Positions 35,441 to 47,890 of a stretch of 64,000 nucleotides of DNA are shown one piece after another (positions within the stretch are counted from its first letter, which is position 1; the number at the start of each line of letters is the position of its first letter). The position numbers were made by a program, and so were the translations under genes. The stretch is taken from the NCBI GenBank assembly GCA_013399305.1, contig VXAI01000046.1, positions 991,340-1,055,339 on the forward strand, in the 5' to 3' direction. The notes below the pieces were generated by a model. It did no database searches and was not told the DNA's origin. It worked only from the letters and a program-made list of their open reading frames with translations. The stretch is from Rostratula benghalensis (lineage: Eukaryota > Chordata > Aves > Charadriiformes > Rostratulidae).

Positions 35441-36975
35441 GTCTGTACTTTGGGCTTCATGCAGCCTACACAGATATACATGAAGGCTGCAATCCATTAA
35501 AATTGTGTATACTTAATTGAGAAGCATAGACAGTATGTAGCCTATCCAGAAGATGCGATAACATACAATTAGAATGAGTGGTTCGTGTTCACCTATGTCA
35601 GGGGCACAATAAATACCAATAGCACATCAAGAACTCTTTGTTAAGAACAACTCATAGAAGTATGAGTGAGAAACAGCATTTTTTGTCATATTCAGGATTT
35701 ATTTCTAAATGGTTTGATGGAATGCAAAGAGACCACAATGAAACTAAATGCTTGCATTTATACATACATCAAAATACACTGGTAAGCACATTGATGGTTT
35801 CTTTAAAAGAGAAACAGCTGTCACTCATATTCTAGAATGACTGTGTATCACAATTACAGTTATAGCAGTTCTTTATGATTTAAACTGTTTCAAACTTCAA
35901 AGTCCAAAGCAACAAAACTCATTAACTTTTTCTCCAGTCATAACTTGGTTAGCTTCTGATATTTTTTACACTGAACTACTGCATTCAGATTAAATAGTTC
36001 TTCTCCCAAACATAAAATTACATGTAGTTTTGAGACTTCTTTTTTCTTTGAGGAAGAGGGTTTTTTTTAAACAAGAAGGACAGATCTGATGACTTTGTTT
36101 TTACACATTACTACAGAGTCCTTCTTCATTCATAATAATGTCTTCATTATTAATCTCAGCACTACTAGCGGATTGCAAAATACGTCACTTTCTGATATCT
36201 GCACCAGCAGGAACTCTTGACCTTATTAATTTTTCATAAACCTCACATGTCTGAAGACATCACTTACCACAACATCCAGGTCTCAAGATGCTCCATAAGA
36301 AATACAGACTTGGAAAGAATCATTTATAATCATACTGACAAGTCCCACATAATTAATTTTATTCCAAACTTTTCTTTAGTTCCCAGTAACATTGAGAAAC
36401 TAATGCTGCTGGAAATATGGTTCCATTGCTTTGTGTAGAAATGCTATCATCTCCAAAAAGTAATGCTGACTGTGGTCCTACCTAAGCAAGAAACTCACAC
36501 CCACTGTTTGAGAGAACTTCACACACAATGGAAGCTGTGAACATAGCCCAGTACTTTGCTGACCTGATAAAGGGGTACCAAAGTTAAGTGGTATATTGTC
36601 TCACTTTTAATCGCAGCTGATGTTGAAAAGAGAGAGACTATCATCTTCACTAATTATTTACTGTTTACCACACAGGATGACTTTCAGGAATATGATCATG
36701 ACACTGACACAATCTTTTACCTTGGTTATAAACATACTTTGTACTTAAGATAGTTAAAAAAATCCAAAAAGAGGTGAAAGAAAATTCTGAAACAGGATAA
36801 TTGGGATAATCCTGCAATAATTGCTCTAATATCACGAAGTGCTAGGATGTAATCACATATTTCTATTTTTCTTAAACAGACAACTGGAAAGTACTGCGTT
36901 GGTCTTTGACTTGGACTGAGAACTCATCTACTGCAAGTCCTTGGAAGCCATATACAAAGACTTCATCACATACAG
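35441..36975. other. AT-rich non-coding DNA
   Basis: No supported feature. The open frames at 35638-35835 and 36217-36438 (+) lack recognised motifs. Confidence 0.5.
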
Positions 36976-37115
36976 TGAGGTCATAAGACAGCAGGAAAAC
37001 TTACACCAATCACCAATGATGGCGCACACAGCAGTTCTAGCATATAAGAACAATTACCATCTGGAAAGAAAGAAGAACAGTAAGACTGAAGCACCACTTT
37101 CTTCCCATGCACTCA
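36976..37115 (+). CDS. Candidate internal exon, plus strand (unidentified)
   Basis: The acceptor TTCATCACATACAG is followed by 140 nt, open in one frame (S-E-V-I-R-Q-Q-E-N-L-H-Q-S-P-M-M, then A-Y-K-N-N-Y-H-L-E-R-K-K), ending at GCACTCA|GTAAGT. It enters with 1 nt and leaves with 1 nt, which fits the start phase of 41373-41629. An alternative acceptor at 36937 would lengthen it in the same frame. The hydrophilic, basic peptide has no recognised domain. Confidence 0.22.
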
Positions 37116-37338
37116 GTAAGTATTCATCCAGTTTACACCTTACTTTCTGTGTGACTGGTTTTATTAAATGTCCACACTGAAACATAGTTTGATTCTTCCA
37201 CCCATTGGCAAAAGGTCGTTATCCAGGCAGAGCTGGATGTGACTAATTGGCTTGCATGTGACATGCCTGGATGGTCCTTGAATTACACACAGGCCATTCA
37301 CCAGTCTCTAACTTTTTGACAAATTTTAAAAGTGAGAT

Positions 37339-37396
37339 TAAAAAAAAACAAACCAAACCAAAACAAAAAGCCCCAACCCAAACAAAAACCCCAAAC
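37339..37396 (+). repeat. A/C-rich low-complexity tract
   Basis: A run of A followed by AAACCAAACC/CCCCAACCC-type words. Similar tracts occur on the same strand at 23650-23690, 30883-30912, 47611-47676 and 53674-53712. Confidence 0.8.
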
Positions 37397-40300
37397 TTGG
37401 TATGCCATAGCACTTTTATAAATGAGTAAGGGACAGTATTTTCTCCTGAACTTTAGCACTACCGTTCTAAAACTTGGAACAGTTTGCACAGAGTTTAGTC
37501 AGCTCTTGCTATTTTTAGGTACGTCCCACACCAGATGGTTTTCCACTTCCTTATGTTGCAGGATACCACATCTATTTCCAGATCCTCCCAACCAATGCAT
37601 TTACAACTCGGCCATTGTGCAGATATTTATAAAACACATATAGGAAAATTTGCATCTAATCAAGGCAGCAGGATTTGGCTAATGACATCTCTTTCCTAAA
37701 TCCTGAGTTGTGGAGAACGAAACCCCATTTATGACAGCTCTAAATCAGTGACAACTTGGCTTTCATCATCTTCACCAGAGCGAAGACTACACCTTGACAT
37801 TCCCCATGCTGATCCTCCACTTTTGCTTCCCTGCGATGCCTCCCTAATGAAGTCTCCAATAGTTTCCACAAGGCTGATTGTTTTTCTGGTCATTTCCTTA
37901 CTTTTCTATAGGTCCACGCCAAATCCTCTTAAAGCAAACAAAGTTTTAAGCAATAGTGTTCACTTCTTACTTTCTGAAATTTTGCCAAACTGTTTATGAT
38001 GAAGTAGAAATTTCCTTCTGACTTGAAGCAGAAGTATTAGCGTTTTCTAGCAACATCAGATTGTTATCCAAGAACTAACTTCTTAGCCTTTATAGGGAAC
38101 GTGAAAGTTCTACAAATGGTAACTTGCTTGCTAGGTATTCCCAGCTTTCTCTTCAACAGAGAGAAAAACCCAGTCCTGAAACCTGAGCGAGAACAGTGGT
38201 ATAAAGCACTGAAATTTGTTCTTGCAAGTTCTGAAGTGTTCTCCTTCACTAAAATACAGCTTCCCTAGCTCTTTAATGCTTATTTAGCGGCTGGAAACAG
38301 CTGCAGATGTTAACATTTGATCTCATCTGCTCTCAATCAATTATTAAAATGAACAGTTGCATAAATGGCTGGAACTACCCCAACTGCCATGCTTTCCAAG
38401 GACTAATGGACTTCTGTGCATCACAACGCTGACTTCTGACAACATGGGAAAAAAAATATTCAGTTTTACCAAGTAACTCCCACTTTTGCAGGAGACTGTG
38501 TCTTGTCTTGTAAACATATATTTACTGATTCTTCTTTCCTAAAATTGCTGTTAGGAAAAATCATAAAATAATTAGACGGTTCTTCTTTCACAATCACAAT
38601 CTACTGCAGTGAGAATGACAAAATTGAACCTAGCTTAATGACTCAATGTATCCACCACTAAAGCAAAAATGATGGACAGATAAAACTCACATTTAACAAG
38701 TAACACTTATTATCACCTTTAAAATAGTTCATTATTTACGTAGCTTGTTAGGAGTGAAAACAAATTAAAATCCAGAACTGTACGTGACAGATTCCCTGCC
38801 TGATTCTCACCAAGGCTGAGGTTCCTTTAAGAGCCTCTATCATCCACTTCCAGTTCCTCCACAGTGCCACAACGATCCGTGCCCGAGGTTCTCAGTATCA
38901 AAATATATAAGCAAATACTACACAAAGTTGTCTTTAGTTCAGTAGACTGGCCCAAACAACATAATTCTACCATTTCAACAAAGAATTCTCCATTTAATGT
39001 GGAAATAAGAAAAGTAATTTCTATAGTTATTCCCCGTTCTTGTGCTTTTCTAGAGGATATTGGCTCATAGCTAACATCAAAACAGTTGGTGCCCCTGGCT
39101 AGAATACTTCACTATCACCTGCTCCCTTGAACAGTAAATAAATCTCAGTTTTCAAGTACTTACAAGCAGAGTCCAGCACGTGTTTTAAATGGTCTATTCA
39201 TGTACAGATGTTAATATACCCTTCACACACTGAATGTTACTGAGTATGTTTTTGTTGTCTCTGCAGCAGTTACTTAAAACTCTTTTCAAAAGTGTACTGA
39301 AATTATTACATTAAGAGGAAAAAAAGAGATCTTTCCTTAAATGGGGTAATTTCTTATGGTAAATGTATTAACTGTTTGGGATTCAAACACAGCATTTCCA
39401 CATGTTTTACCTTTGCTTCTGTAATTTCAACTTCCAAGGAGCAAGGAGGCAATTTCGTATTAAAATACCAAGCTTTCTACTGCTATGTCATCCTTTACCT
39501 GCAATGACTTATGTATTAGTCAGTACCTTTTCAGAAAACAGTTCCAAAAACCCTTTTAATGAAAGAAGTGAAAGAACCAATATATTTTAACAACACGTGG
39601 ATTTTTCTCTTAAGTCAAAAAAGTTCAAGGATTTATTCCCATCATCATGACATTTTGGGAAGAAATCTCATGAAAAATGGAGGCAAACATTATGCTGCAG
39701 TCAAAAACCAGTTATGGTTGGGAGGATTACCTTGTTGACTCCTAATTCACCTCACTCTTCTGTGTCTGCCAAATAGGTGGGAGTGGAAATTTGTCAAAAA
39801 AATCTGTCTCTTGATAAAACCTTCCTCACAACCCACACACTAGGAAAATAATACCTGTAACCCATGAAGAAACAGATTGACAGCTTCAGGCAATGACATA
39901 CACGGGGAAACCTTTAATTTAATACTCTCTCATGCTCCACTTTTATGTGTCTCATTTAGAAGGGTCTTTAAAGAGAATCAATGTAGCTGCTGTCAGTGGT
40001 ATAATTACTGTGTTGGTGCCTTTGGGTCCTTAAACACACCAGCAGATGATGTTTGATCCCTGCTGCCGTCCTTACAGCAGCCATGAATAGTAAGTGATAT
40101 GAAAGGAAGAATCAAGAAAGCTACAGACCAAGTAAGGACTGGGACATCAGACATACCAGTCCCCTTCCATCCACTGCCTTTCAACCACACAGTGAACATT
40201 TGCTTTACGTTCCTGATCTCTGCATAATTCCCCCTGACCCTTGACTCCCAGGCTCTGGGCCACAGCAGGGTGAGCGTTGCCACCAATCCATCTGCAGCAG

Positions 40301-41372
40301 AAACCTGCAGGAGACTTTCCAGCCAAACTGCAGCCCTGGCTCAAAGGCTCCTTAGCACGGCTGCTTTTGTGTGCTGGCTCTCCTTTCCAGAACAGCCCTG
40401 ATGGCAAGAGGCTGGGTAATTCTATTAATCAACTCCTTTCCTTAAAATGTGTACATCATCCACATGCAGAACGCAATGGTGCTGCACACAAAGTGAAAGA
40501 TAATCTTGGACACTGGGTCAACAGGGAGGGGAGTGTGTTTTAAGAAGTGATATTACTTAAAGGCAACCACCAGGAGTTTACAAGAATTTCCATTCTTTTA
40601 ATTAAAGATTTTATGAGTCTTGGAACACATTCCTGTACCCTATTATACATCAGAGCACTTAAAAAAAGTACAGAGCTATATAATGTTACCATAAAGAGAT
40701 AGGAAAACCAAAGAAGTCTTCTTTAGAAGAAAGACCTATGCATACAATGGTCATTATGATTCAAAAACCAATTACGGGGACTGACATACTAGATTTTATT
40801 CCGCCCTTTCCTGTTGTTTGTGAATACCTTTAGTACATCCTAATATAAACTACCTGCCTCCTAAATTCATCGATCCATTTATACACTCAGCATGTTTGGA
40901 ACTAATACTAAAATTTTAAGCAAGTCAAGATAAGTTTTCTGTGCCAGAAGAAAAAGCATTCACATACAGTGATGAAAATACATTCAGTAGCATTCAATTT
41001 TAAGCAAATTATTACTTCAAAAAGCAAAAATTAAAAAAAAAAAATAAAGCAATTAAAACAAGAGAACTGATACTGATAATGAAACAAGAAAGTATTTTAC
41101 AAACTGTTAGTTTCTAGATAAAATAGTATTTCCAGGTGTAACATTCATGGTAAATTCTTTAAAACATACGTCTATCTAAAAATTAATCCAACAAGTTTCT
41201 AGGACAGCTTTCCAGAAAACGGTCTATGAACCATGTCCAAGAAACAAATTAGCTCATCCATCACACGTAACCATTTGGTAATGACTTAATGAATTTAGCT
41301 TAACTCTGGTAGGACCAAGCATGATGCAGTAATTACTGTGGGAATTACTGTAGCCCTCAATCTGTCTTTTAG
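37397..41372. other. AT-rich non-coding DNA
   Basis: No gene is supported. The frames at 40005-40543 on both strands lie in a slightly GC-richer patch and overlap each other. They show no recognised motif. Confidence 0.5.
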
Positions 41373-41629
41373 ATGTTTATAGCATGGAACAAGCAGCTCA
41401 GCACAGCCTGAACCAGAGCCCAAAGTCAAAAGGCTTTAGATCCAGGCCTGTGATCTGCGAGCTATTGAGGAGGTATCCTCACGGGCTTCTGCCAGCACAC
41501 AGCGCTCCCCTGGTGTTTCAGTCCTCTTCCCCACACGAATCGGCAAAGCACAAGAAGAACTACAAGCCCTACAGAAATCTTGAGAAGAAAATTGGAAGAA
41601 CACGTATTCCCCCTAATAATCAAGGGTGA
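41373..41629 (+). CDS. Candidate terminal exon of an unidentified plus-strand gene
   Basis: A strong acceptor (CCCTCAATCTGTCTTTTAG) opens 257 nt that read in one frame to a TGA at 41627-41629. An AATAAA lies at 41800-41805. After a 2-nt split codon the frame encodes about 84 residues, including R-S-R-P-V-I-C-E-L-L-R-R-Y-P-H-G-L-L and a basic end K-H-K-K-N-Y-K-P-Y-R-N-L-E-K-K. CG dinucleotides are retained inside the frame, unlike the flanks. A local ATG at 41384 could also start an 81-codon single-exon ORF. The basic, Tyr/Pro-rich C-terminus recalls small ciliary or sperm proteins, but that is only an impression. No family is recognised. Confidence 0.33.
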
Positions 41630-41799
41630 AAGAATACATTTTGAGTCACTTTGCTAGAATGTAAATAACTTTGAAGTGAACATCCTACTACACTAAGTTT
41701 CCATCAAAGTTTTTAAAGCAAAATAGGGTTGTGCTACTAATAATGCAGCTGAGACTAACAACAAAGCTGGAAATAGTGAGGCAAGAATGCCAGAGGTCA

Positions 41800-41805
41800 A
41801 ATAAA
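41800..41805 (+). terminator. Candidate polyadenylation signal AATAAA
   Basis: AATAAA lies about 170 nt after the TGA of the candidate terminal exon at 41373-41629, a usual 3'-UTR distance for a small gene. AATAAA is frequent in AT-rich DNA, so it is only weak support. Confidence 0.25.
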
Positions 41806-44800
41806 CCTGCTCAGTAGTACTTAGAGCAATAGTAATAAAGAGCATATTCTTATAATTTGGCCATGTCTGTGGATATTTACTTGACAGGATTATTTTTCAA
41901 CTATGGTATGTCTCACTTTCAGATGTTCTACTGGTGATGTCAGCAATTACTGCCATATGTAAATTACCATCTGTTTTTTCTAACTCAGAATAGGGCAATT
42001 TTAAAGTAAATCCAAATAACTTTCTTTTATGTATGCTAAATAACTAAATCATTCAATGCCTCCATAGTTACCAGTCCACAAAGGCTCTCAAACGTTCTCA
42101 TGCTCCAAAACCAGAAGGGTTAAGGGTCTTGTTTTATGGGAAAATATAGTCAAGGTGACATACCACTTTCTCAGGAGAATCAAGGGAAGCCGTAGCAACC
42201 TTGGCCTGCAGATGGGAATACTCAGGTACAGAGATGAGAAATTATTTTTGTCAGTATGTCAGAGGGAGAAATTAAGTTTTCTTATATGCTGGCCCCATTA
42301 AAGTCAGAGATGGAAATGCTTGTTTTATTGGGTCATATCACGTGCTCCCTGTCTGTAAATGAGGAAGGTGTAACCGTAACTGCAGCCTAGTGATGGAGCA
42401 CACATAGGTTAACTGGTTTGTTTCCTGGCCATACAGAGTTTCTTTGAGACAGTGCTAAGACGCAAAAAGTGTTAAGGTGCTGGGAAGGCTGGTTTTTCAA
42501 GAATATCTACGAGTTGGTTTTACTGACAACTGTTTTGGGCTTCTGAATGGTATTTTACCTCTGTGGCCCAGGAATTTGTAAGCAATAGCTGTGTAACAGC
42601 ACTCCCCTACCTCACAGGACTATCACAAGGATTAGACAACTGAAGACAACAAAATCCACATATAGAACAGCAATTAAGGCCACGCCAATAGGGCTGGTAA
42701 CATAAAGCTGAATGCAATAAATGAGGATCATTAACAGTTACATAGTGTAAGAATTGCCATGTTCATTCTCCATGAGTGTCCTTCCATGGGACTGTGCTGG
42801 ATTGCCAGTAGCCTACTCGGGTGTGAGCAGCTAATTAGCTCCTCCCACGGCCTCTTTACAAGCACACACCATTTGCCACACATGCGGAAGGTCTGACCGA
42901 GTAACACTGGAAGATTCTACTGGATAAGGTCACAAATTTTACTCCAAGTCAGGAGACAGAGAGTTCTTCCTTGAAGAGAAAAGCCAGTCAAGAAACAGTG
43001 TCAAAAGGGCCATGACCTCAAGTTGATTTTGGGGTTTTTTCCCCCCCTCTTGCTTAAGCAGTAGGTTCCTGAGATCAGCAAGAGAAAGCTCCATCCGTAG
43101 TATCCCATCAGAAAATGAATCCAAATGCTGGGATGAGCTGTGCTCCAAGGCTAAACTCAGAAACCATCTGGACAGGCAGCACAGAATTCTACACGGGGCT
43201 ACACATACCCTGAAGATGGTTTTTAAAATGCTCTGATAAGGTGATTCTTCCACAGCCCATTAAAGCACAGAATTAATTCTGGACACATATATTCATGCAC
43301 ATATACACACAGAAGTGCAAAATCTCAACTTCAAGCTTACAGTAAGTAACACAGATCTTTAACAAGATAAGAAAAATAATAGGAGTGGGAGAAACAGTTC
43401 AGGTCAAGTAGAAATTCTCCTTGCTCTCTTTAGTCTCTTCTGAAACAAAACAATCTACTTTGAGGCATGAATGAAACCAGTTTACAGACAAAGATAGTGT
43501 TAAAAGTATTTGTTGTCAGGTAACTTATTATGGCCAGAAAGGAAACCTTGTCTCTGAGTATATGTAGTTTAGATTGGTGTCTGAACCAAATCTTACAAAG
43601 GCTGTCGTTAATTCCTCTCCCAGTATTTCAGTTAAATGTGCTTTGGACCTGCAAGTGTTCTGAAGTTTCTTGTAGTGGGCTGCATTTGTGTAGTGGGCCT
43701 TGTAGCACCTGAATCTGTTTGCAACTGATTGATCTTTTAAAATGTTGACAAGTTCATTTAGTGTCTCTGGTTCCTGTGGACAAGTTCCATACTGCAGAGA
43801 GGACAGCTACTACCAAAGTAGAAACGCAATGAGCCTGAGCTGGTGACAATAGGGTCATCTCTGTGTGTTTATTCATGGTCTTGTAACTCGGGACACGATG
43901 TTCAACGGCTGTTCCAAGTACAGACCCCCCTCAGACCTCGCAGCGTACAGAGTCAGACCCAAAGCCCCTCAGACTCCCTTACACATTTTAGCACTTAGAA
44001 TGTGACATGTTCACCCGCTGTATGTCCAAACCCCAAAGGGACGCATTTCACACCTGTGATTAAAGAAACAATTCATAATTTAAAATGTATTAAAACAACC
44101 TTTGATGATGTTGTTTAGCATCTTCTATGTTTCATGTTAACTTCCTTATGAAGAAAGCTAAACAGTACCTAGTATTCAGATATTCTTAAAGCTAAATAGT
44201 ATCCATATATTTAAAGAAAAATTTTACTTCTATAAACTATTATACTACCTGTAGCAGAAGATCCTGTTACTGAACAAATACTATTCAAGAACCAAAAGTA
44301 GTTAGGTTTAAATCTTACAAACAAGTTCACATTCACTTAAACCTGTTGAAAGTTCTGTGTTGTCATATATTGTGTATTTTTATGATCAGTCAGATTATTG
44401 ACTGCCTGCCACATTAAAATACAGATCAAATTAACATTTAAGTTACACATGAGGTTTAGTTCCCTTTGTCCACATATTTTGTCAACTAGATCGATTGTTT
44501 TTTTTTTTTTAGTGCTAATAGAAAACAATGCAACCAAAACTCAAAATTGTACAATTTGATTTTGCTTTTTTGCTGAGGAGACCAGACCGGTGACTTTCAT
44601 CCAGTTGCAGAGTTTCACCAACACCTGTAATGATTCAAGCAGCACTGATAGTACCGATTCATGGACAAAATGTTACCAGATTACAGAAGCTACTAACTAC
44701 TACAGTGGAAGAATTCAGCTGAAACAACTAAATTCTCAAGGAAGGTGAAATTCTCTTTTGAAAATACAAGTATCTATCAAGTGTACTAAGAAAGCAATAT

Positions 44801-45103
44801 TTAAAAGAATACTTGCTCAAGAATGAGTGGAGAATAATGGTACGCATAGGAAAACCTGAAAACACAGGCATAGGCTCTTCCTCAGTAAGACTCTCTAGTT
44901 GATCAAGGATTTCTCAAGCTCAATGTATCTAGTCAGACCAATGATTTTCACACTAGACATGATTTCAAACCACTAGATTTGAAGAAACAGGAAGGAGGAA
45001 ACCTTGATTGAGCGTTTTGAAATGAGGAGTTCAGGCCTCACGCATGTGGCACAGCAGCACATATGTTTACCCTGTTTCATCTTTATTTTCTAATTCCTTA
45101 TAG
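41806..45103. other. AT-rich non-coding DNA
   Basis: The minus-strand frame at 42939-43253 (104 codons) is the longest here. It has no recognised motif and spans a C/T-run near 43030. A tandem TGTAGTGGGC occurs at 43671-43680 and 43689-43698. Confidence 0.5.
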
Positions 45104-45266
45104 CACAGGTTTCCCATCTGATGCCAACTTAGTCTTAGCTCTTCCTCAGTCAGAGAAGACAGCAGTACAGCTTGTTGATGAGGACAACTGCTCCTGGATA
45201 CCCCAACAAGAAGGAAGCCAAACTGACCCTCTAGCAAGGCTGACCCTGGATGGAAGTACCAGCTAG
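45104..45266 (+). CDS. Alternative candidate terminal exon, plus strand (unidentified)
   Basis: One of the best acceptors in the window (TTTATTTTCTAATTCCTTATAG) precedes an open frame ending at TAG (45264-45266). After a 1-nt split codon it encodes about 53 acidic residues: T-G-F-P-S-D-A-N-L-V-L-A-L-P, then Q-L-V-D-E-D-N-C-S-W-I-P. It does not match the exit phase of 36976-37115, and no AATAAA is close downstream. It is a chance open segment or an exon of an unresolved transcript. Confidence 0.18.
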
Positions 45267-47335
45267 ACCTTCCAGCAGTGGATGAAGTGAGTTAGGCTCA
45301 TTTCCTAAGAAGCACACCAAAAGAATTTTGGTCTTGGCCACTGCAAACACAGTGTAAGTAGCAAAGCTATACAACTTTATTTCCCTCCTGGATGGAAACT
45401 GATGCAATGCAGTTGCACTGACTTCATGCCAAGTCATTCCTGAACTAACAACAAATGAAAAGCAGAACATAATTATGCACACATTAGAACAAGTGTTAGG
45501 GGCTCCTCAAGAATTACAGGGATAAAAACTTAACAGTTGGATTTTCGTAACTTGTTTCTTGAACAGTCAAAGTTCTACAGCATTAAAATATGGAGCAAGC
45601 AAACTGGCAAGAAAAGCAACTTCCCTTTGACTTAATATCCATCACAAACTGACACTTTTATGAGCATAACTTTTAAAAATACATACCTATAAATCAATTT
45701 AAATATTCAGAGAAGTAAACAGAATGGTTCAAAAGAGCAAAAAAATACAATATGCAAATCTTTTAAAAAAGGCTTCTCACTTCTTTTCCCTGTCTTCAAT
45801 TCACTGTCCACCACAGGAAAAAAACTTAACTAAGTAATTTCCTAGAGAAATAATATTTATGTAGCTAAGGTTCTGCAGCTGGAGCAAGGAAATGCACACA
45901 ATTATCAGGTGGTGTCTACAGGACAAAGAGTTACTATATTAATAATAGTAGACACACTATATTTTTAAGTATATAACTTTCAAAATTAGCCATATGAACA
46001 TAATAAAGGAGAAAATTTCTCAGTACCTACTAAAACCTACAACCTAAGATTAATTGACAAAGTAACAGGCCATTTTTCATATTCTGTCTGCTGTATTAGC
46101 TAAAAAACTCAGAAGAACAGTACAGTTTAAAATACTTGGCATATGGATCACAGTGCTAAAACATACCACATTGCACTTTTACTGCAGAAATTCATTTCCA
46201 GGTAAGAACACAGCATTGCTTTTATTCTACTTGCTAACGAGGATAATTGGCAGGCAACACTGCCACTGCTCAAGATTTGTTCTTTATATGGATCTCTGAA
46301 GACCACATGTGCACACAGTGGTGACAGAAATATTTTCCATATGAGCCATCACACATTTTTAAGGTCCCTCAGCCTAGACAAGGTGAGTCCATCTATCATT
46401 TTCTGTGCTCCGTAACAAGGAACCAGGAAGTTAAAAACTTCAGTGACAACTAGAGGGCAATAATACACCTTCTAGCATATCAGCTTCCAGATGCTCTGAT
46501 CATCAATCCATTCAAATTCCCTGAGTCTCTGCTGGAAACTTTTCCCTGCCTTAATTATATCAAAGGCATCACAAGATTTCATTGAAAGACATTTTCTTGA
46601 ATCAAAACCATTACAACTTCTTGTTTTAAAAACCCTGAAAGAAAAATACAGTTTATGTCTAGACATACGAGCTAGAGAGAGTGGCAACCACACACTGTTG
46701 GACACGGTGTTTTTTCCAGTTCACTTCTACTTTCTTTTACCAGGGAAAGTAATTGCTCTGGACTTTACTAGGCTACAACTTATGACAAGACTAACAAAAG
46801 ACAAAGTTCTAAAGCAGAATCGCTGTTTTTTCAGATTTACTCAAGGCAGGAATATTATGGAGCAAAACTATCCAATGATTCCTTTAAAAGGCATAACTAT
46901 ACATCACATTCCAGTTAGAGTGAGGGAGAAGGGAGTATCAAATGTGGTTTTTGCTCGTAACTGCGTTAGATGGAATATTTCATATCTAATAGTTCTATAC
47001 TTAACAAATTACTTCCTAAATGGCAAATGAGTACTCCGAAATTTTCTGCTTTCGTATGAAAGAACTTGATGAAAAACTGCTCTGATGAGAACAGAAATCT
47101 GGAAAACTGCTCTTCATAAATCAAGTAGCAAGTTTATAGAGCAACGCAGGGGCTGTTCTATTCCATTACTTAAGATTTCTCATACTAAGAATGCATAAAG
47201 TCCCTCTTTAATGGTATGATATAAATTTTTTTAAAAAAAATACAAGTTCTTTCTATGCTGCCATATACTAAACATTGCACATATTTGCACAAAACCAATG
47301 TTATTAAAGTTAGGAAGTCTGGAGTTTCTACATAC
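45267..47335. other. AT-rich non-coding DNA
   Basis: No supported feature. The plus-strand frame 46698-47030 and its neighbours are random-looking. Confidence 0.5.
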
Positions 47336-47380
47336 TCCATCTTTAAGGTCCCTTCCAAACAAGATGATTCTACGATTCCC
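47336..47380 (+). mobile_element. CR1 LINE 3' tail fragment
   Basis: CTTTAAGGTCCCTTCCAAAC followed by AAGATGATTCTACGATTCCC is the terminal part of a CR1 element in sense orientation. It is very short and lies about 430 bp downstream of the exon 1 donor, inside the presumed first intron. Confidence 0.75.
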
Positions 47381-47610
47381 CAAAATATATCCTTTATAAA
47401 AACTGTTTCACTCATGCATGTTTTTTGTGGAAAACGTGAACAGAACACTCCCATCTACTGCTGCAAAGAGTATTGTATTTCTCTGTATGTTAGTAAAGAA
47501 GAATTCACAAGTTACCGTCATGTCTCACTGCAAGCATATAGTGTATTGAATTGGAAGAAGTCAGCTTTCAAACTACTCTCTTTTAGTACCTACAGGATTT
47601 TGGAAAGACA

Positions 47611-47676
47611 GAAGAAAACAAAAACAAAGCAAAACCTGAAAAAACTCCCCAAACTGAACCAAACCAACCCAACAGC
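47611..47676 (+). repeat. A/C-rich low-complexity tract
   Basis: AAAACAAAAACAAAGC-, CTCCCCAAACTG- and AACCAAACCAACCC-type words lie just outside the CpG island. Confidence 0.8.
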
Positions 47677-47818
47677 TTTTTACACCTGAAGCAAACAATG
47701 CCATTCCAAAACGTTCAGCAACGTTAAAATCATTCCCGATCGGTCTTAACAGCCGGGACGACCCTTGGCAGCCGGGGAGCGGCTCCCGCGCTGCCGAGAG
47801 CAGGGATTTCTCGCTTAC

Positions 47819-47890
47819 CTGCCGGCCGGGCGCGGCCGGGAGCGCCGTCTGGGAGCAGAGCAGGGTCAGTGCCAGGTACCTGACCACCAT
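47819..47890 (-). CDS. First coding exon: signal peptide of an unidentified secreted or membrane protein
   Basis: The ATG at 47890-47888 has a strong Kozak context (GGAACCATGG: A at -3, G at +4) and is the first ATG in its frame, which stays open upstream to about 48262. It encodes M-V-V-R-Y-L-A-L-T-L-L-C-S-Q-T-A-L-P-A-A and P-G-R-Q: a short N-region with one Arg, a hydrophobic core and small residues for signal-peptidase cleavage around residues 18-20. The exon ends CGGCAG|GTAAGC, a consensus donor, after exactly 24 codons (phase 0). The protein is therefore directed to the secretory pathway, as a secreted or type I membrane protein. I do not recognise the gene. The candidate next exon at 33639-33838 begins in phase 0. 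Confidence 0.65.

Noticed and set aside
35242..35500. Plus and minus frames both encoding a similar G-F-S-W-V-L-V block
   Set aside because: The similarity is simply the palindrome of the hairpin at 35339-35406 read on both strands.
47255..47689. 144-codon plus-strand open frame
   Set aside because: It crosses a CR1 tail and ends in an A/C-rich tract (Lys/Thr/Pro-rich end); no protein-like core.
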